64,000 bases of DNA from Enterovibrio calviensis DSM 14347 (lineage in GTDB: Bacteria; Pseudomonadota; Gammaproteobacteria; Enterobacterales; Vibrionaceae). Below, piece after piece: positions 28,704-37,853 of the stretch (its first letter is position 1; every line of letters begins with the position of its first letter). The position numbers and the translations under genes are program-made. The notes below the pieces were generated by a model. The model saw only the letters and a program-made list of their open reading frames with translations. It searched no databases and was not told the origin of the DNA. Location: the NCBI RefSeq assembly GCF_000621165.1, contig NZ_JHZA01000017.1, positions 62,001 to 126,000 on the forward strand, written 5' to 3'.

Positions 28704-29696
28704 TTAAAGTGCTGCTTTCAGTTTCTTAGCAACATCAGCGCTGACCCAAGAACCCCAAATATCTTCGTGGTTAGCAAGGAAGTATTCAGCGGCGATTTCG
28801 CCATCAGCTTGGTTTTCTTCCATCCAAGCCAACAGGCCGTTCAACTCAGCATTAGTGAAAGAGCGATTAGACAAGTAGCTCACTGCTTGTGGAGAGTTTT
28901 GCGCAAAGCTCTCGGTAATAACAGTATCAACCGCCGAAGGTGGATACATGGTCACCTTAGGGTCTAAACAGTCTGCATCAGTGGTACAAGTTTTGAAGTG
29001 TTCTTCATCAATGCCTGAACCGAAGTCTACTTTTACCATTTCGTACTTACCCAGTACTGCCGTTGGTGCCCAGTAGTAACCGAACCAACCTTCACCGCGC
29101 TCGTATGCTTTAGCGATAGAGCCAGAAAGACCAGCGCCAGAGCCTGGATCAATCAGTTCGAAACCTTTGTCTTCTAAGCCCATTGCGGTGAACAGGTTGC
29201 CAGAAGAAATCTGACAGTTCCAGCCAGCTGGACAACCGTAAAATGCAGATTTTGTTGGATCTTCTGGGTGTTCGAATAGCTCGCGGTTTGCAATGACGCC
29301 GTCAATAGTTGCTAGGCTTGGGTTCTTGTCGACCAAAAATTTTGGTACCCAAAAACCTTCTTCTCCGCCGTCTGAAAGAACAGCACCTGCAAAGCGAAGT
29401 CGACCTTCCTCAACACCGCGGTCTAGCGCGGCTTTCAGGGAGTTACTCCAGAATTCAGGAGCGATGTCCGGCTCACCTTTCTCAATCATTGACGTTCCGG
29501 TTGGCATGGTGTCGCCAGGAACAAGCTCAGCGTCGCAGTCGTAGCCTTCTGCGAGAATGAAGCGGTCAATATTTGCGATGAGGGTTGCGGAGTTCCAGTT
29601 CATGTCTGCGATGGTCACTTTGCCGCACTCTGCTGCAAAGCTTGTCATTGGCATTGCCGAAAGCAGCAGACATGAAGTGGTCAGAAGTTTTTTCAT
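28704..29696 (-). CDS. proX: Glycine betaine-binding periplasmic protein ProX
   Basis: 330 residues with a signal peptide ending at SFAA (about 22). The mature part matches OpuAC/ProX: VTIADMNWNSATLIANIDRF, DTMPTGTSMIEKGEPDIAPE, EGWFGYYWAPTAVLGKYEMV and VTMYPPSAVDTVITESFAQ. Trp and Tyr residues provide the aromatic cage for a quaternary ammonium or dimethylsulfonium head group. It is the first gene of proX-proW-proV, an order that differs from E. coli proVWX. DMSP is a possible ligand, given the ddd locus in the same window. Confidence 0.95.
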   Translation of the reverse strand: MKKLLTTSCLLLSAMPMTSFAAECGKVTIADMNWNSATLIANIDRFILAEGYDCDAELVPGDTMPTGTSMIEKGEPDIAPEFWSNSLKAALDRGVEEGRLRFAGAVLSDGGEEGFWVPKFLVDKNPSLATIDGVIANRELFEHPEDPTKSAFYGCPAGWNCQISSGNLFTAMGLEDKGFELIDPGSGAGLSGSIAKAYERGEGWFGYYWAPTAVLGKYEMVKVDFGSGIDEEHFKTCTTDADCLDPKVTMYPPSAVDTVITESFAQNSPQAVSYLSNRSFTNAELNGLLAWMEENQADGEIAAEYFLANHEDIWGSWVSADVAKKLKAAL

Positions 29697-30116
29697 GGAA
29701 GTTCCCTCTCATTTAAATAGTTACGATAAATGTATATAGCTCTAATCATTTATCTCGCTAATATTGCACTACGTTATCTATCCATTTGCAGTTTAAATAA
29801 CTGAAAAATATGTGCGCAATGACGTTAATCATAACAACTCTGCAGCAAAATTTCTTTAGTGCTGTTACTTAATCTGCCGAGATGGGTTCGAGTGATAATC
29901 GATTTTGCGGCGTGGAGCGAGAAGCTTGGTTTCAATAACTTAATGATTTGAAAAGTGAAACTGTCGGATGTCTGATACTGAATGTATGAAATGTAAGAAA
30001 GCGTAATCAGAACAAAGATTCATACTGAAATTTGCCAAAAATAGTCATTTCTGTGAAATAAATGCGCACATTGGCGGTTCTTTGATAAGAACGTTTTCAG
30101 CTGAGTGGAGCTTTCT
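29697..30116. other. Divergent promoter region between proX and the two-component genes
   Basis: About 420 AT-rich bases, holding promoters for proXWV and the regulator. I could not identify a specific operator or small gene. Confidence 0.45.
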
Positions 30117-30869
30117 ATGCAACAGTCTGTTTTGGTTTTAGAAGATGATGCCGATATTGCGGGACTCATTGCTTTGCATCTCAAGGTCATGGGCTTTGAA
30201 GTGACGAAAGGCACGTCGCTTGCCGCGGGGTATCAAGCGCTGGTGGAGAACAATATCGTTGCCGTTGTATTAGATCGTGGGCTGGATGATGGCGATGGAA
30301 AAACCTTCTGTGAATACCTTCGCCAAAAGCAAAATGGCATTCCTGTCCTGATGTTAACTGCCTTGGATTCTGAATCTGACATGGTAGAAGGGTTTGAATC
30401 TGGCGCTGATGACTACTTGGCGAAACCGTTCAGCGTGGTTGAATTCCAAGCAAGAGTACGAGCACTGATGCGACGAGCGGCAGTGCACAACCATTGGCAA
30501 AATGCCCCAGCAGAAGTGATGGAAGCAGAGAGTGTCCAAGAAAATGAAGCGTCTTTGATGTTCGATCACTTGGAAATCTCGACTGAGACTCACAGTGTGA
30601 CATTAGGCGGTAAAACCATAAACTTAACGCCCACAGAGTTTTCTCTTTTGTGTTGCTTAGCGAAGCGACCAGAACGCGTTTTTAGTAAAGACGAACTGTT
30701 GAGCCGCGTGTGGAACACTGACTATGACGGTTATCGACACACCGTCTGCTGCGCGATAAATCGCCTTCGTAGCAAACTCGAAAGTGACCCTGATATGCCG
30801 AAGTACATACATACTGTTTGGGGAGTAGGCTATAAATTCAGAGAGGCAAACGCACTACGACAACTGTAG
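30117..30869 (+). CDS. OmpR-family response regulator
   Basis: About 250 residues from ATG 30117, with GGAG 6 bp upstream. The receiver domain has LVLEDDADIAG, phospho-acceptor Asp in VVLDRGLDDGDGKTF, Thr in MLTALDSE and KPF. The C-terminal winged helix (LEISTETHSVTLGGKTINLT, SLLCCLAKRPERVFSKDELL, VCCAINRLRSKLESD, YIHTVWGVGYKF) is typical of OmpR/PhoB. It is divergent from proX and co-directional with a histidine kinase gene 67 bp downstream. Control of osmoprotectant uptake is plausible but unproven. Confidence 0.92.
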   Translation: MQQSVLVLEDDADIAGLIALHLKVMGFEVTKGTSLAAGYQALVENNIVAVVLDRGLDDGDGKTFCEYLRQKQNGIPVLMLTALDSESDMVEGFESGADDYLAKPFSVVEFQARVRALMRRAAVHNHWQNAPAEVMEAESVQENEASLMFDHLEISTETHSVTLGGKTINLTPTEFSLLCCLAKRPERVFSKDELLSRVWNTDYDGYRHTVCCAINRLRSKLESDPDMPKYIHTVWGVGYKFREANALRQL

Positions 30870-30936
30870 AAAACAGGTCGTCAGCGAAAAGGCAGTCCCG
30901 TTGAGTGGATGTTGAGGTGGTTTTTGGAGTGGGATA

Positions 30937-32607
30937 TTGACGTTTAAACACCGATTAATGCTATTCACTTTGGTGTGGTTTTTTATCAGTGCAACCATAC
31001 TGACAGGCTTAAGTGTGTCTGTGTGGCAAGGTAACGAGCTCAGAACGCAGCAAATCCTTCATCGAGATCTCGCTGTACACATGCGTGACGATAACCCTTT
31101 GATGGTGGGCGATGACTACAGCACAGAAGCACTCTCATCAATTTTTCATACTTTGATGCTGCTTGGCCCTGATTTTGAAATCTATTTTCTTGATCCACAG
31201 GGTAATATCACAACGTCTGGCCCGCCGATTGATGAGGTTTCACGTCGGCAGATCGATATTACGCCCATACAGCAGTTTTTGGACAATCAGCCATTTCCAA
31301 TTTTGGGCGATGATCCGCTATCTCAAGATGGTAAGAAGGTCTTTTCCGCGGCGCAGATTGAAGCCGATGGCAGTGTGGCGGGTTATCTGTACGTCTTGAT
31401 TGGCAGTTCCCAACGTAGCCTTCCATTAGACCCAGATACCCTGGTGCTTTATATCCCTGTCGTTATCGCCGCGCTGGTGGCTATTCTATTGTTTGCTTTT
31501 GGTGTGTATCGCATGGTTATTCGGCACATTATTACGCCGGGCAGACTCATGGTGAATCAGATTGAACAAGCCGCCACGTCCGAATTTCGCGTCACGCCCC
31601 CGCTTCAATTTTCCGCTGCCGAACTACAAGAAATGGCGACCCAATATCGGCGCATGATGGCGGTGATACAACAGCAATTCATTCAACTTCGGGTTCAAGA
31701 AGCGCAACGCCGAGAGCACTTGATGCAACTCAGCCATGATCTAAAAACACCATTGGCAAACGTGCTGGGCTATCTAGAAACGTGGCGCATTCAGCATAAA
31801 GAAGGTCGAAGCATGATTGATACGGCGTATCACAATGCTCAACGACTTCAGCGTCATTTAAAAGAGCAATTAGAAGCGGCACGATCGCCAACAGCAAAAA
31901 TTGTTTTGTCATACCAAGAGCTTGATGTCGACGCCTTACTTCAAGAAATCAAAGAACGCTTTACGTTGTCTGCGCAGCAAAAAAATATCGAGATTTTAGT
32001 TAATGTAAATGTCCCTTGTACCATTTTGGCTGATGAACAACTGATCAATCGAGTCTTTGACAACTTGCTTGAAAATGCGGTGCGTCATAGCCCTGCGCAG
32101 TCGACGATAGTGTTGGAGACGTTATCTGTTGGTGCGCGTCGCGTTGGTTTCAGAGTTTCAAACTCAATCGATGAAAATGCAGCCCCAGGGTCTCTGGGTA
32201 TGGGGACAAAAATTGTCGATGCCATATTAAGCCTGCATCAAAGCCAACTTGAGCACCTTTTTGAGCAAGAGGGAGGGCATGGTTTTTGTGCTTATTTTGA
32301 GTTGTCATCTCTTGCAAGTGCCTCTTCACGTCAAGTGCGCGCAGTGCCCGATACGGTGGTGTCTGCAATGGATGAAGATGACGAACCCAAAATCAATTCA
32401 TCACTGCCCAGGGTATTGATGACTGATGCGGACAATGGCCAAGACGCGCCAGTTAGCGCCCCAACGATGGTTGCTGAGGAGGATGTTGATAAGAATACGC
32501 CCTTACCGTCATTTGCAGCATCAGCGAAGCGAACCGATGAAACACATCCTGAGCCGGGAACTCACCAAGAAGACGGCAAATTCGATGCAAGATCCAATGA
32601 TAAGTAG
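30937..32607 (+). CDS. Membrane sensor histidine kinase with atypical ATPase and long C-tail
   Basis: 556 residues from TTG 30937 (GGAGTGGG upstream). TM1 is at about 7-27 and TM2 at about 170-195, with a periplasmic domain of about 140 residues between them. A HAMP-like linker and a HisKA domain follow (LMQLSHDLKTPLANVLGYLE, His267). The ATPase has the N box FDNLLENAVRHSP, but the expected DxGxG box is replaced by FRVSNSIDENAAPGSLGMG. After about residue 450 comes a low-complexity acidic tail of about 100 residues not usual for this family. It partners the regulator upstream. Confidence 0.88.
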   Translation: MTFKHRLMLFTLVWFFISATILTGLSVSVWQGNELRTQQILHRDLAVHMRDDNPLMVGDDYSTEALSSIFHTLMLLGPDFEIYFLDPQGNITTSGPPIDEVSRRQIDITPIQQFLDNQPFPILGDDPLSQDGKKVFSAAQIEADGSVAGYLYVLIGSSQRSLPLDPDTLVLYIPVVIAALVAILLFAFGVYRMVIRHIITPGRLMVNQIEQAATSEFRVTPPLQFSAAELQEMATQYRRMMAVIQQQFIQLRVQEAQRREHLMQLSHDLKTPLANVLGYLETWRIQHKEGRSMIDTAYHNAQRLQRHLKEQLEAARSPTAKIVLSYQELDVDALLQEIKERFTLSAQQKNIEILVNVNVPCTILADEQLINRVFDNLLENAVRHSPAQSTIVLETLSVGARRVGFRVSNSIDENAAPGSLGMGTKIVDAILSLHQSQLEHLFEQEGGHGFCAYFELSSLASASSRQVRAVPDTVVSAMDEDDEPKINSSLPRVLMTDADNGQDAPVSAPTMVAEEDVDKNTPLPSFAASAKRTDETHPEPGTHQEDGKFDARSNDK

Positions 32608-32649
32608 CGCGTTAACCATTGGTGTTGTCAAGACTAAAAGACCGTAGCG

Positions 32650-33714
32650 TTAAACATAGCTAATGTAACTCCAAAGCCATGTCCAAAAATCCAATAGTAC
32701 CTCACCAAATTCAGATTCCCTTGGATAAAAACTCACTGTCGCGAGCCCGCCATATCTGAGTGTGACGTCTTCAGGGATGTCAAAAAAACGAACATTAACG
32801 GGAAACCGCTGAGGGTATTGAATTTCCGTTGGTGAATCAAACAAACCTGTGGTGCTATCTATTTTAAGGCTGCCATTTCCGCTAGTTCCCCAGCCAATAG
32901 ACGTGACTTCACCATGATAGATCTCTCCGGGATACGCCTCAAAGACGATTTTCACGAGTGTCCCTTTGTCGATATAAACAAGAGATCGCTCTTTTACCAT
33001 TGCCGTCAGCCACAAGTGGTCAGTGTTTAGATAGGTCAACAGTGGGTGACCAATGTTCGCATAATCTCCCGCTGATACAGTGATATTTGTCACCACGCCC
33101 GCGGCGGGAGCCCTAATATCGGTATATGAAAGATTAAGAAGAGCTTGATTGAGTTCAGTCATTGCAACGTTTAACGCAAGATTTTTCGCCGCTTTCGGCC
33201 CCAGCGCCTCATGCAGTTCCTCAAGCGCTGTTGAGGATTCAGCTAGCGCTGTTTGGGCAGAAATCAGCGCCAGTTGACTGGCATCTAGGCTTGCTTGATC
33301 AATAACCCCTCTGCGTGCAAGCAAGGCGTTCCGTTCAGTATGTTGCCTAGCCTTGGCCCATTTAACGCGAGCGGTAACTTCACTGGCTTTCGCCAAAGCT
33401 ACGGATTCTGCATCTACTTTGAATGCCTTCAGCGCTCTTTGTAGCGTCAATCGTGCTGATTCTGCGGCTAACTCGAACGGCTGCTTCTCAATACTCAGTA
33501 ATGCTTGCCCACGACGGATTTCGGCATTGTTCATGACCGAAATACCAGATATCGGCCCCGATACCTGAGGACTAATGCGAATAAGCTGCCCGTTGACTCT
33601 GCCGTGTTTAGTCATGGGTGTGAAACGCTCCGCCCATTGTGCATAAACCCAAACTACGAGAGCAAATACGATCAAAAAACAGCTTAAACGGCGAGCCTTA
33701 TTCAACGCATACAT
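32650..33714 (-). CDS. HlyD/EmrA-like membrane fusion protein
   Basis: About 354 residues from ATG 33714; an in-frame TTG 4 codons earlier is also possible. One N-terminal membrane anchor (RLSCFLIVFALVVWVYAQW) is followed by a biotinyl-lipoyl half (GPISGISVMNNAEIRRGQAL), a long alpha-helical hairpin rich in Ala/Leu, the second lipoyl half (DIRAPAAGVVTNITVSAGDY) and a beta barrel. Such proteins bridge an inner-membrane pump to an outer-membrane channel. No pump gene lies next to it, so its partner is elsewhere. Confidence 0.88.
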   Translation of the reverse strand: MYALNKARRLSCFLIVFALVVWVYAQWAERFTPMTKHGRVNGQLIRISPQVSGPISGISVMNNAEIRRGQALLSIEKQPFELAAESARLTLQRALKAFKVDAESVALAKASEVTARVKWAKARQHTERNALLARRGVIDQASLDASQLALISAQTALAESSTALEELHEALGPKAAKNLALNVAMTELNQALLNLSYTDIRAPAAGVVTNITVSAGDYANIGHPLLTYLNTDHLWLTAMVKERSLVYIDKGTLVKIVFEAYPGEIYHGEVTSIGWGTSGNGSLKIDSTTGLFDSPTEIQYPQRFPVNVRFFDIPEDVTLRYGGLATVSFYPRESEFGEVLLDFWTWLWSYISYV

Positions 33715-33726
33715 CCTTATCGGCAA

Positions 33727-34116
33727 CGCCCTTAACGAGAGGGCAAAGTGAGGGGGATACTCAAGGAATGTAAGTCTATGAAGAGAAGAGAGAAGAAGTT
33801 GTCTAAGTTAAGAAACTTTTCTGCAAACTATGTTGTGCAATGCCAACAGCCGATTAACCGTCTTGTTGGATGTTTCAATTGGGTTCGGTGCAATTGTTCT
33901 GTGAGTGATGCTCGGTTAACTTAACTCTGTTTGAGATAAGCCGAATGTTTCCATATTCGTAAGGAGCGGAGAATTGGGAAATGATTGTGACGTCACTGAA
34001 GAATGAAAGGCGAGTCTATCTATTTCGTCATAGGCACGGCCTTGCCACTTTGCATATGTGGTCATCAAGCAAAAAGGCATTCAACTCGTGAATGCCTTTG
34101 AGCAAGCATTGCTCAA
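33727..34116. other. Intergenic region with terminator
   Basis: About 390 bp. Apart from the terminator hairpin at 34071-34099 I see no gene or regulatory pattern. Confidence 0.5.
34071..34099 (-). terminator. Terminator of the adenylation/flavoprotein/crotonase operon
   Basis: AAAGGCATTCA actcg TGAATGCCTTT is a perfect 11-bp stem. On the minus strand it is followed by TTGCTTG, 18 bp past the crotonase stop. Confidence 0.85.
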
Positions 34117-34881
34117 CTATCTGCCTAAAAACTGGGGCTTACGTTTTTCCACAAACGCGGACATACCTTCTTTTTGGTCGTGTGTGGCAAACAGGCCATG
34201 AAAGAGTCGACGCTCTATCCGCACACCTTCATTCACGGGAAGCTTTTCTGCATTTAGGACACATTCCTTTGCCAGTGCCACCGCAGGTTTGCTATAGCTT
34301 GCAATGGTCTTTGCTGCTTCAATCGTTTCTTCAAGAAGTCTGTAATCAGGGATCACGCGAGACACTAAGCCTGCGCGCTCGGCTTCAGTCGCATCCATCT
34401 TTCGGCTGGTTAAAATCATGTCCATGGCTTTGGCTTTTCCCACCAGTTTCGTCAGGCGCTGAGAACCGCCCATTCCGGGGATCACGCCAATGGTGAGTTC
34501 AGGTTGTCCAAACCGTGCCGATTCGCCAGCAAAAATGGTGTCGCACATCATCGCGAGTTCACATCCTCCACCTAGCGCAAAGCCCGACACTGCAGCGATG
34601 ATTGGTGTGCGAATGCGATCAATGGTTTCCCAGCCTGAGAAGTAATCGTTGGCAGCCATATCTTGATAACTCATGGCGGCCATTTCGCTGATGTCTGCTC
34701 CCGCCGCAAAGACACGATCGGACCCCGTCAGGACGAAACAGCCGATATCAGGGTTATCGTCATACTCCATCAGTGTTTGGGTTAGCTCGCGCATAAGTGC
34801 GTCATTGAGCGCATTGTGTTTCTCGGGACGATTTAGGCGAATGACGACGACGCCATCAGCCGCTTCTGTGTTGATAAACAT
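34117..34881 (-). CDS. Enoyl-CoA hydratase/isomerase family protein
   Basis: 254 residues. The crotonase fold shows an oxyanion-hole region AAGADISEMAAM and both acidic residues expected in a hydratase: Glu108 in ALGGGCELAMMCD and Glu128 in RFGQPELTIGVIPGMGGSQR. It should add water to a 2-enoyl-CoA or act on a related acyl-CoA. It is the last gene of a three-gene operon, 11 bp after the flavoprotein gene, so its substrate may be a product of the adenylation enzyme rather than a fatty acid. The family is firm, the substrate is not. Confidence 0.92.
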   Translation of the reverse strand: MFINTEAADGVVVIRLNRPEKHNALNDALMRELTQTLMEYDDNPDIGCFVLTGSDRVFAAGADISEMAAMSYQDMAANDYFSGWETIDRIRTPIIAAVSGFALGGGCELAMMCDTIFAGESARFGQPELTIGVIPGMGGSQRLTKLVGKAKAMDMILTSRKMDATEAERAGLVSRVIPDYRLLEETIEAAKTIASYSKPAVALAKECVLNAEKLPVNEGVRIERRLFHGLFATHDQKEGMSAFVEKRKPQFLGR

Positions 34882-34892
34882 AATGATTTTCC

Positions 34893-36230
34893 TTAACTGT
34901 CCCAGATAGCGCCAAAGGCGGGAATGCCTCGGCTTTCCATGCCATAGACCACTTGGCGCGTGAGTTTTTGATTGGAAATACAGATAACTGCCTCTGCGTC
35001 GAACGCATGGTAGGCGGCATAGGCGAGTTGAACCATGTCGGGCTTGCCCTCTTTGTCGGTGTCCCAGATGAGTGCGTCAGGCTGTGCAGCGAGAATTTCA
35101 TCCACCAGTTCGTCACCATAAGTTTTACGGGGATCTCGTGTTGACCACACCAATTGAATTGGCAGCTTCTGAGCGAGTAGGTGTGGCAAACATGGGCCAA
35201 TACCACTGCCAGTTGCGATATAAACCACGCGTTTAAATAACACTTCGATGTTAGCAACGCCCGCAGTTGGAATTCCCTTTACCCACACGTGGCTGGGTTT
35301 GTCGTCTATTAGTTTTCCTGTCCAATCTCCTGCTCGTGAAACCGTTAATCGATAACCTGGTTCGGTGGGAGAGGGAACATTGGCAAAGTGATGCCATTCA
35401 GATAGTGGCGAGCGACTGATTGCCATTGAAGAGCCCGCGAAAGGGGTAACGCCATAATTAAACTTGAGTAAGGCGACATGGCGAGAAGGCGTTGATATCG
35501 CAACGGGCACTTTGCGAAGGCGAAGCCAAGGCAGAATGATGCTAAATGTCATGGCGCATAGCAGCCAAACCGCAGGTGTCTCTAATGCGTGTTGCCAAAA
35601 CGTCCCGCTGGTATGTTGGTCAGAATGAATAGCGATGGTTTGCACCCAAAATAAGATAAGTACAGACCAACCAGCGAAGCGATGAGTACGCTCAAAGGCG
35701 TTGTGAAATTTCCGACGAATATTGGGCATGGCCATGGCAATGATGATGACCAACAACATTAAGATACCGAGTGTGGCATATAGACTGGTGTCAGACACTG
35801 AACCTGAGCCTTGTGAATCTTGATAGATTAAGGCTCCAGTAAACAGGGCAAACCAGAGTGAACCATTGACCGCGCAACCGCTGTGAAGACCACCGTGGTG
35901 ATATACCTTGCCTAAGTGCCAACGCACAGACAAAGGCCAAGTAACAGGTGCGCGCGTGGCAAGCCAAAATAGCAAATTGATGACGTATTGTTGGCGAATA
36001 ACAATAGCGACGAAGAAATTGGCAATCACCATGTTGCTGAGGCTAGATAAAGCCACGTTACCTTGAGTAAACCATTGCCCTTCCGTTAAGCAGTATATCA
36101 GCCAACCGATGTTGATGGCAGACACTAAGATGATTAATCGGACATAATGCTCGAGTGCAGGATTCTTCCACACGCGTTGAATCCAGCCCTGCTTGGCCGG
36201 TAATTCTGATTGTGAATAAGGTGCCATCAT
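34893..36230 (-). CDS. Ferric-reductase-like membrane flavoprotein
   Basis: 445 residues. About six transmembrane helices lie within residues 25-235, with His residues in HLGKVYHHGGLHSG and FERTHRFAGW that could ligate haem. A cytoplasmic ferredoxin-reductase-like part follows: an FAD-binding barrel (about 245-330, with ISRSPLSEWHHFANVPSP) and an NAD-binding domain with the nucleotide motif YIATGSGIGPCLPHLLA. It should move electrons from NAD(P)H through FAD into or across the membrane. It starts 3 bp after the adenylation gene. This layout resembles fungal TmpA-type membrane flavoproteins; that comparison is from memory. Confidence 0.8.
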   Translation of the reverse strand: MMAPYSQSELPAKQGWIQRVWKNPALEHYVRLIILVSAINIGWLIYCLTEGQWFTQGNVALSSLSNMVIANFFVAIVIRQQYVINLLFWLATRAPVTWPLSVRWHLGKVYHHGGLHSGCAVNGSLWFALFTGALIYQDSQGSGSVSDTSLYATLGILMLLVIIIAMAMPNIRRKFHNAFERTHRFAGWSVLILFWVQTIAIHSDQHTSGTFWQHALETPAVWLLCAMTFSIILPWLRLRKVPVAISTPSRHVALLKFNYGVTPFAGSSMAISRSPLSEWHHFANVPSPTEPGYRLTVSRAGDWTGKLIDDKPSHVWVKGIPTAGVANIEVLFKRVVYIATGSGIGPCLPHLLAQKLPIQLVWSTRDPRKTYGDELVDEILAAQPDALIWDTDKEGKPDMVQLAYAAYHAFDAEAVICISNQKLTRQVVYGMESRGIPAFGAIWDS

Positions 36231-36233
36231 GGG

Positions 36234-37853
36234 TTATTCCCCGTCCTTGAGGATGGATTGTTGATACATTTCGAGTAGTAAGCGTTTATCGATTTTCCCT
36301 CGTGGAGTCAGCGGCAATTTTTCGAATACCATCACGCCGACTGGCACGCAGTAATAGGGAAGGTGCGCGGCAACATGGTCAGTGGCAGTTTTCTCGTCAA
36401 CCGAAGAAGGAGTGACGAAGGAGACAAGGTGATCGTCATCCAATTTCAATGTCACAGCTAATTGGCAGTCAGGAAGGCTCTCTAGCATGGTGGAGATGGA
36501 ATCAAGCTCAACGCGGAACCCTTTCACTTTGACTTGGTCATCTGTACGACCATAGTGCTCGAGCTCTCCGTTTGCTGACCAACGCCCGAGATCTCGTGTT
36601 CTAAACATCACGTTTCCATCGCCTAAAAATGGGTCGGGGCGATAGCGTGCCTGACTGAGTTCTGCATTGGCTAAGTACCCTTTGGTGACACAAACGCCGC
36701 CTGCCCACATTTCGCCGACCTCACCAATGGAGCAAGGTTTGAGTTCATCATCCAAGATATATACGGTGTTGTTTGGGGTAGGTTTGCCAATGGAAAGCTT
36801 GTCTCCAGGGCGATATAACTTAGCTGTGTTGATGATGGTGGTTTCTGTTGGGCCACAGCAATTATAGAAATCACAAAATCCACCCCATGTTTCAGCGAGT
36901 GGCTCTGGGCATGGCTCGCCGGCTACCGCTACCACACTTACGTCTTGGCACTTAATGGGGTCAATTTGACCAAGAATGGACGGTGTGGCGACGATTACAT
37001 CGACGTTTGTCGCGGTGTTTTCAATCACGCTGTCTCGAATCAGCAATGTCGCGCCGTGGCAAAGCGCGACAAAAATTTCCCACGCTGCCATATCAAACGC
37101 GATGCTAAGAATTTGTGCGACCCGCATACCCGGTTTAACGCCAAGGTTGCCCGGTGAAGTCATCACAATATTGCAGACATTTTGGTGCGTTACCTGAACG
37201 CCATTTGGGTTTCCAGTTGTCCCCGACGTAAAGAGAATAAAGCAGTTATCGTTGGGTTTTGACGTACGCTTTTTGGTGACATTGAGATCATTAAACTCGC
37301 GGGTTTTCATTAAGCTATCGAGGGCGATAACGCTGCTGTTCTCGAAGTCGGGCAAGTACTTTTCATGACGACTGAGGGTTAGTACGATTTTAATACGAGC
37401 CACATTCGCAATGTGCTGCAACTGTGAATTAGGGGCAACACCAGCATGTTGAGGGACATAGTTTGCTCCTAGTTTTAAACAAGCAATAATCCCGACGAGC
37501 ATTGGCAAAGAGCGTGTGAGAAACAGACCAACAGAATCGCCGCGTTTGATTCCCTGATGATGAAGTAGGGTAGCGAGCTTTTCAGCATAGCTATCCAGTT
37601 CTTGATAGGACATGGATCGATTGCCATGAATGGCAGCAATAGCGTATGGCGTTTTAGTTGCATGATGTTCGAATGCACTGTTCAGGGTATTAAATGTGGG
37701 CTTTTCATTGGAACCACGACCAAATTCGATAAATTTTCGGACATCGCCCGCGTTGAGACTTTCCAGCGGTGAGATGTGGAATACGTTATCGTCGTTTGAG
37801 AGAAGTGAGGGTGGTGTTGGTGGAAATGCCATCGAGTTAAGTGTCACGGTCAT
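36234..37853 (-). CDS. Stand-alone NRPS-type adenylation enzyme
   Basis: 539 residues, an AMP-binding enzyme with amino-acid adenylation core motifs in order: LKLGANYVPQ (A2), LFTSGTTGNPNG (A3, about 208-218), FDMAAWEIF (A4, Asp254 and Trp258), NCCGPTETT (A5), RTRDLGRW (A7), GRTDDQVKVKGFRVELDSI (A8) and PRGKIDK (A10 lysine). The Asp in A4 usually holds the alpha-amino group of an amino acid. No carrier, condensation or thioesterase domain is attached, and no carrier protein gene is nearby. It is the first gene of an operon with a membrane flavoprotein and a crotonase. The product is unknown. Confidence 0.85.
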   Translation of the reverse strand: MTVTLNSMAFPPTPPSLLSNDDNVFHISPLESLNAGDVRKFIEFGRGSNEKPTFNTLNSAFEHHATKTPYAIAAIHGNRSMSYQELDSYAEKLATLLHHQGIKRGDSVGLFLTRSLPMLVGIIACLKLGANYVPQHAGVAPNSQLQHIANVARIKIVLTLSRHEKYLPDFENSSVIALDSLMKTREFNDLNVTKKRTSKPNDNCFILFTSGTTGNPNGVQVTHQNVCNIVMTSPGNLGVKPGMRVAQILSIAFDMAAWEIFVALCHGATLLIRDSVIENTATNVDVIVATPSILGQIDPIKCQDVSVVAVAGEPCPEPLAETWGGFCDFYNCCGPTETTIINTAKLYRPGDKLSIGKPTPNNTVYILDDELKPCSIGEVGEMWAGGVCVTKGYLANAELSQARYRPDPFLGDGNVMFRTRDLGRWSANGELEHYGRTDDQVKVKGFRVELDSISTMLESLPDCQLAVTLKLDDDHLVSFVTPSSVDEKTATDHVAAHLPYYCVPVGVMVFEKLPLTPRGKIDKRLLLEMYQQSILKDGE

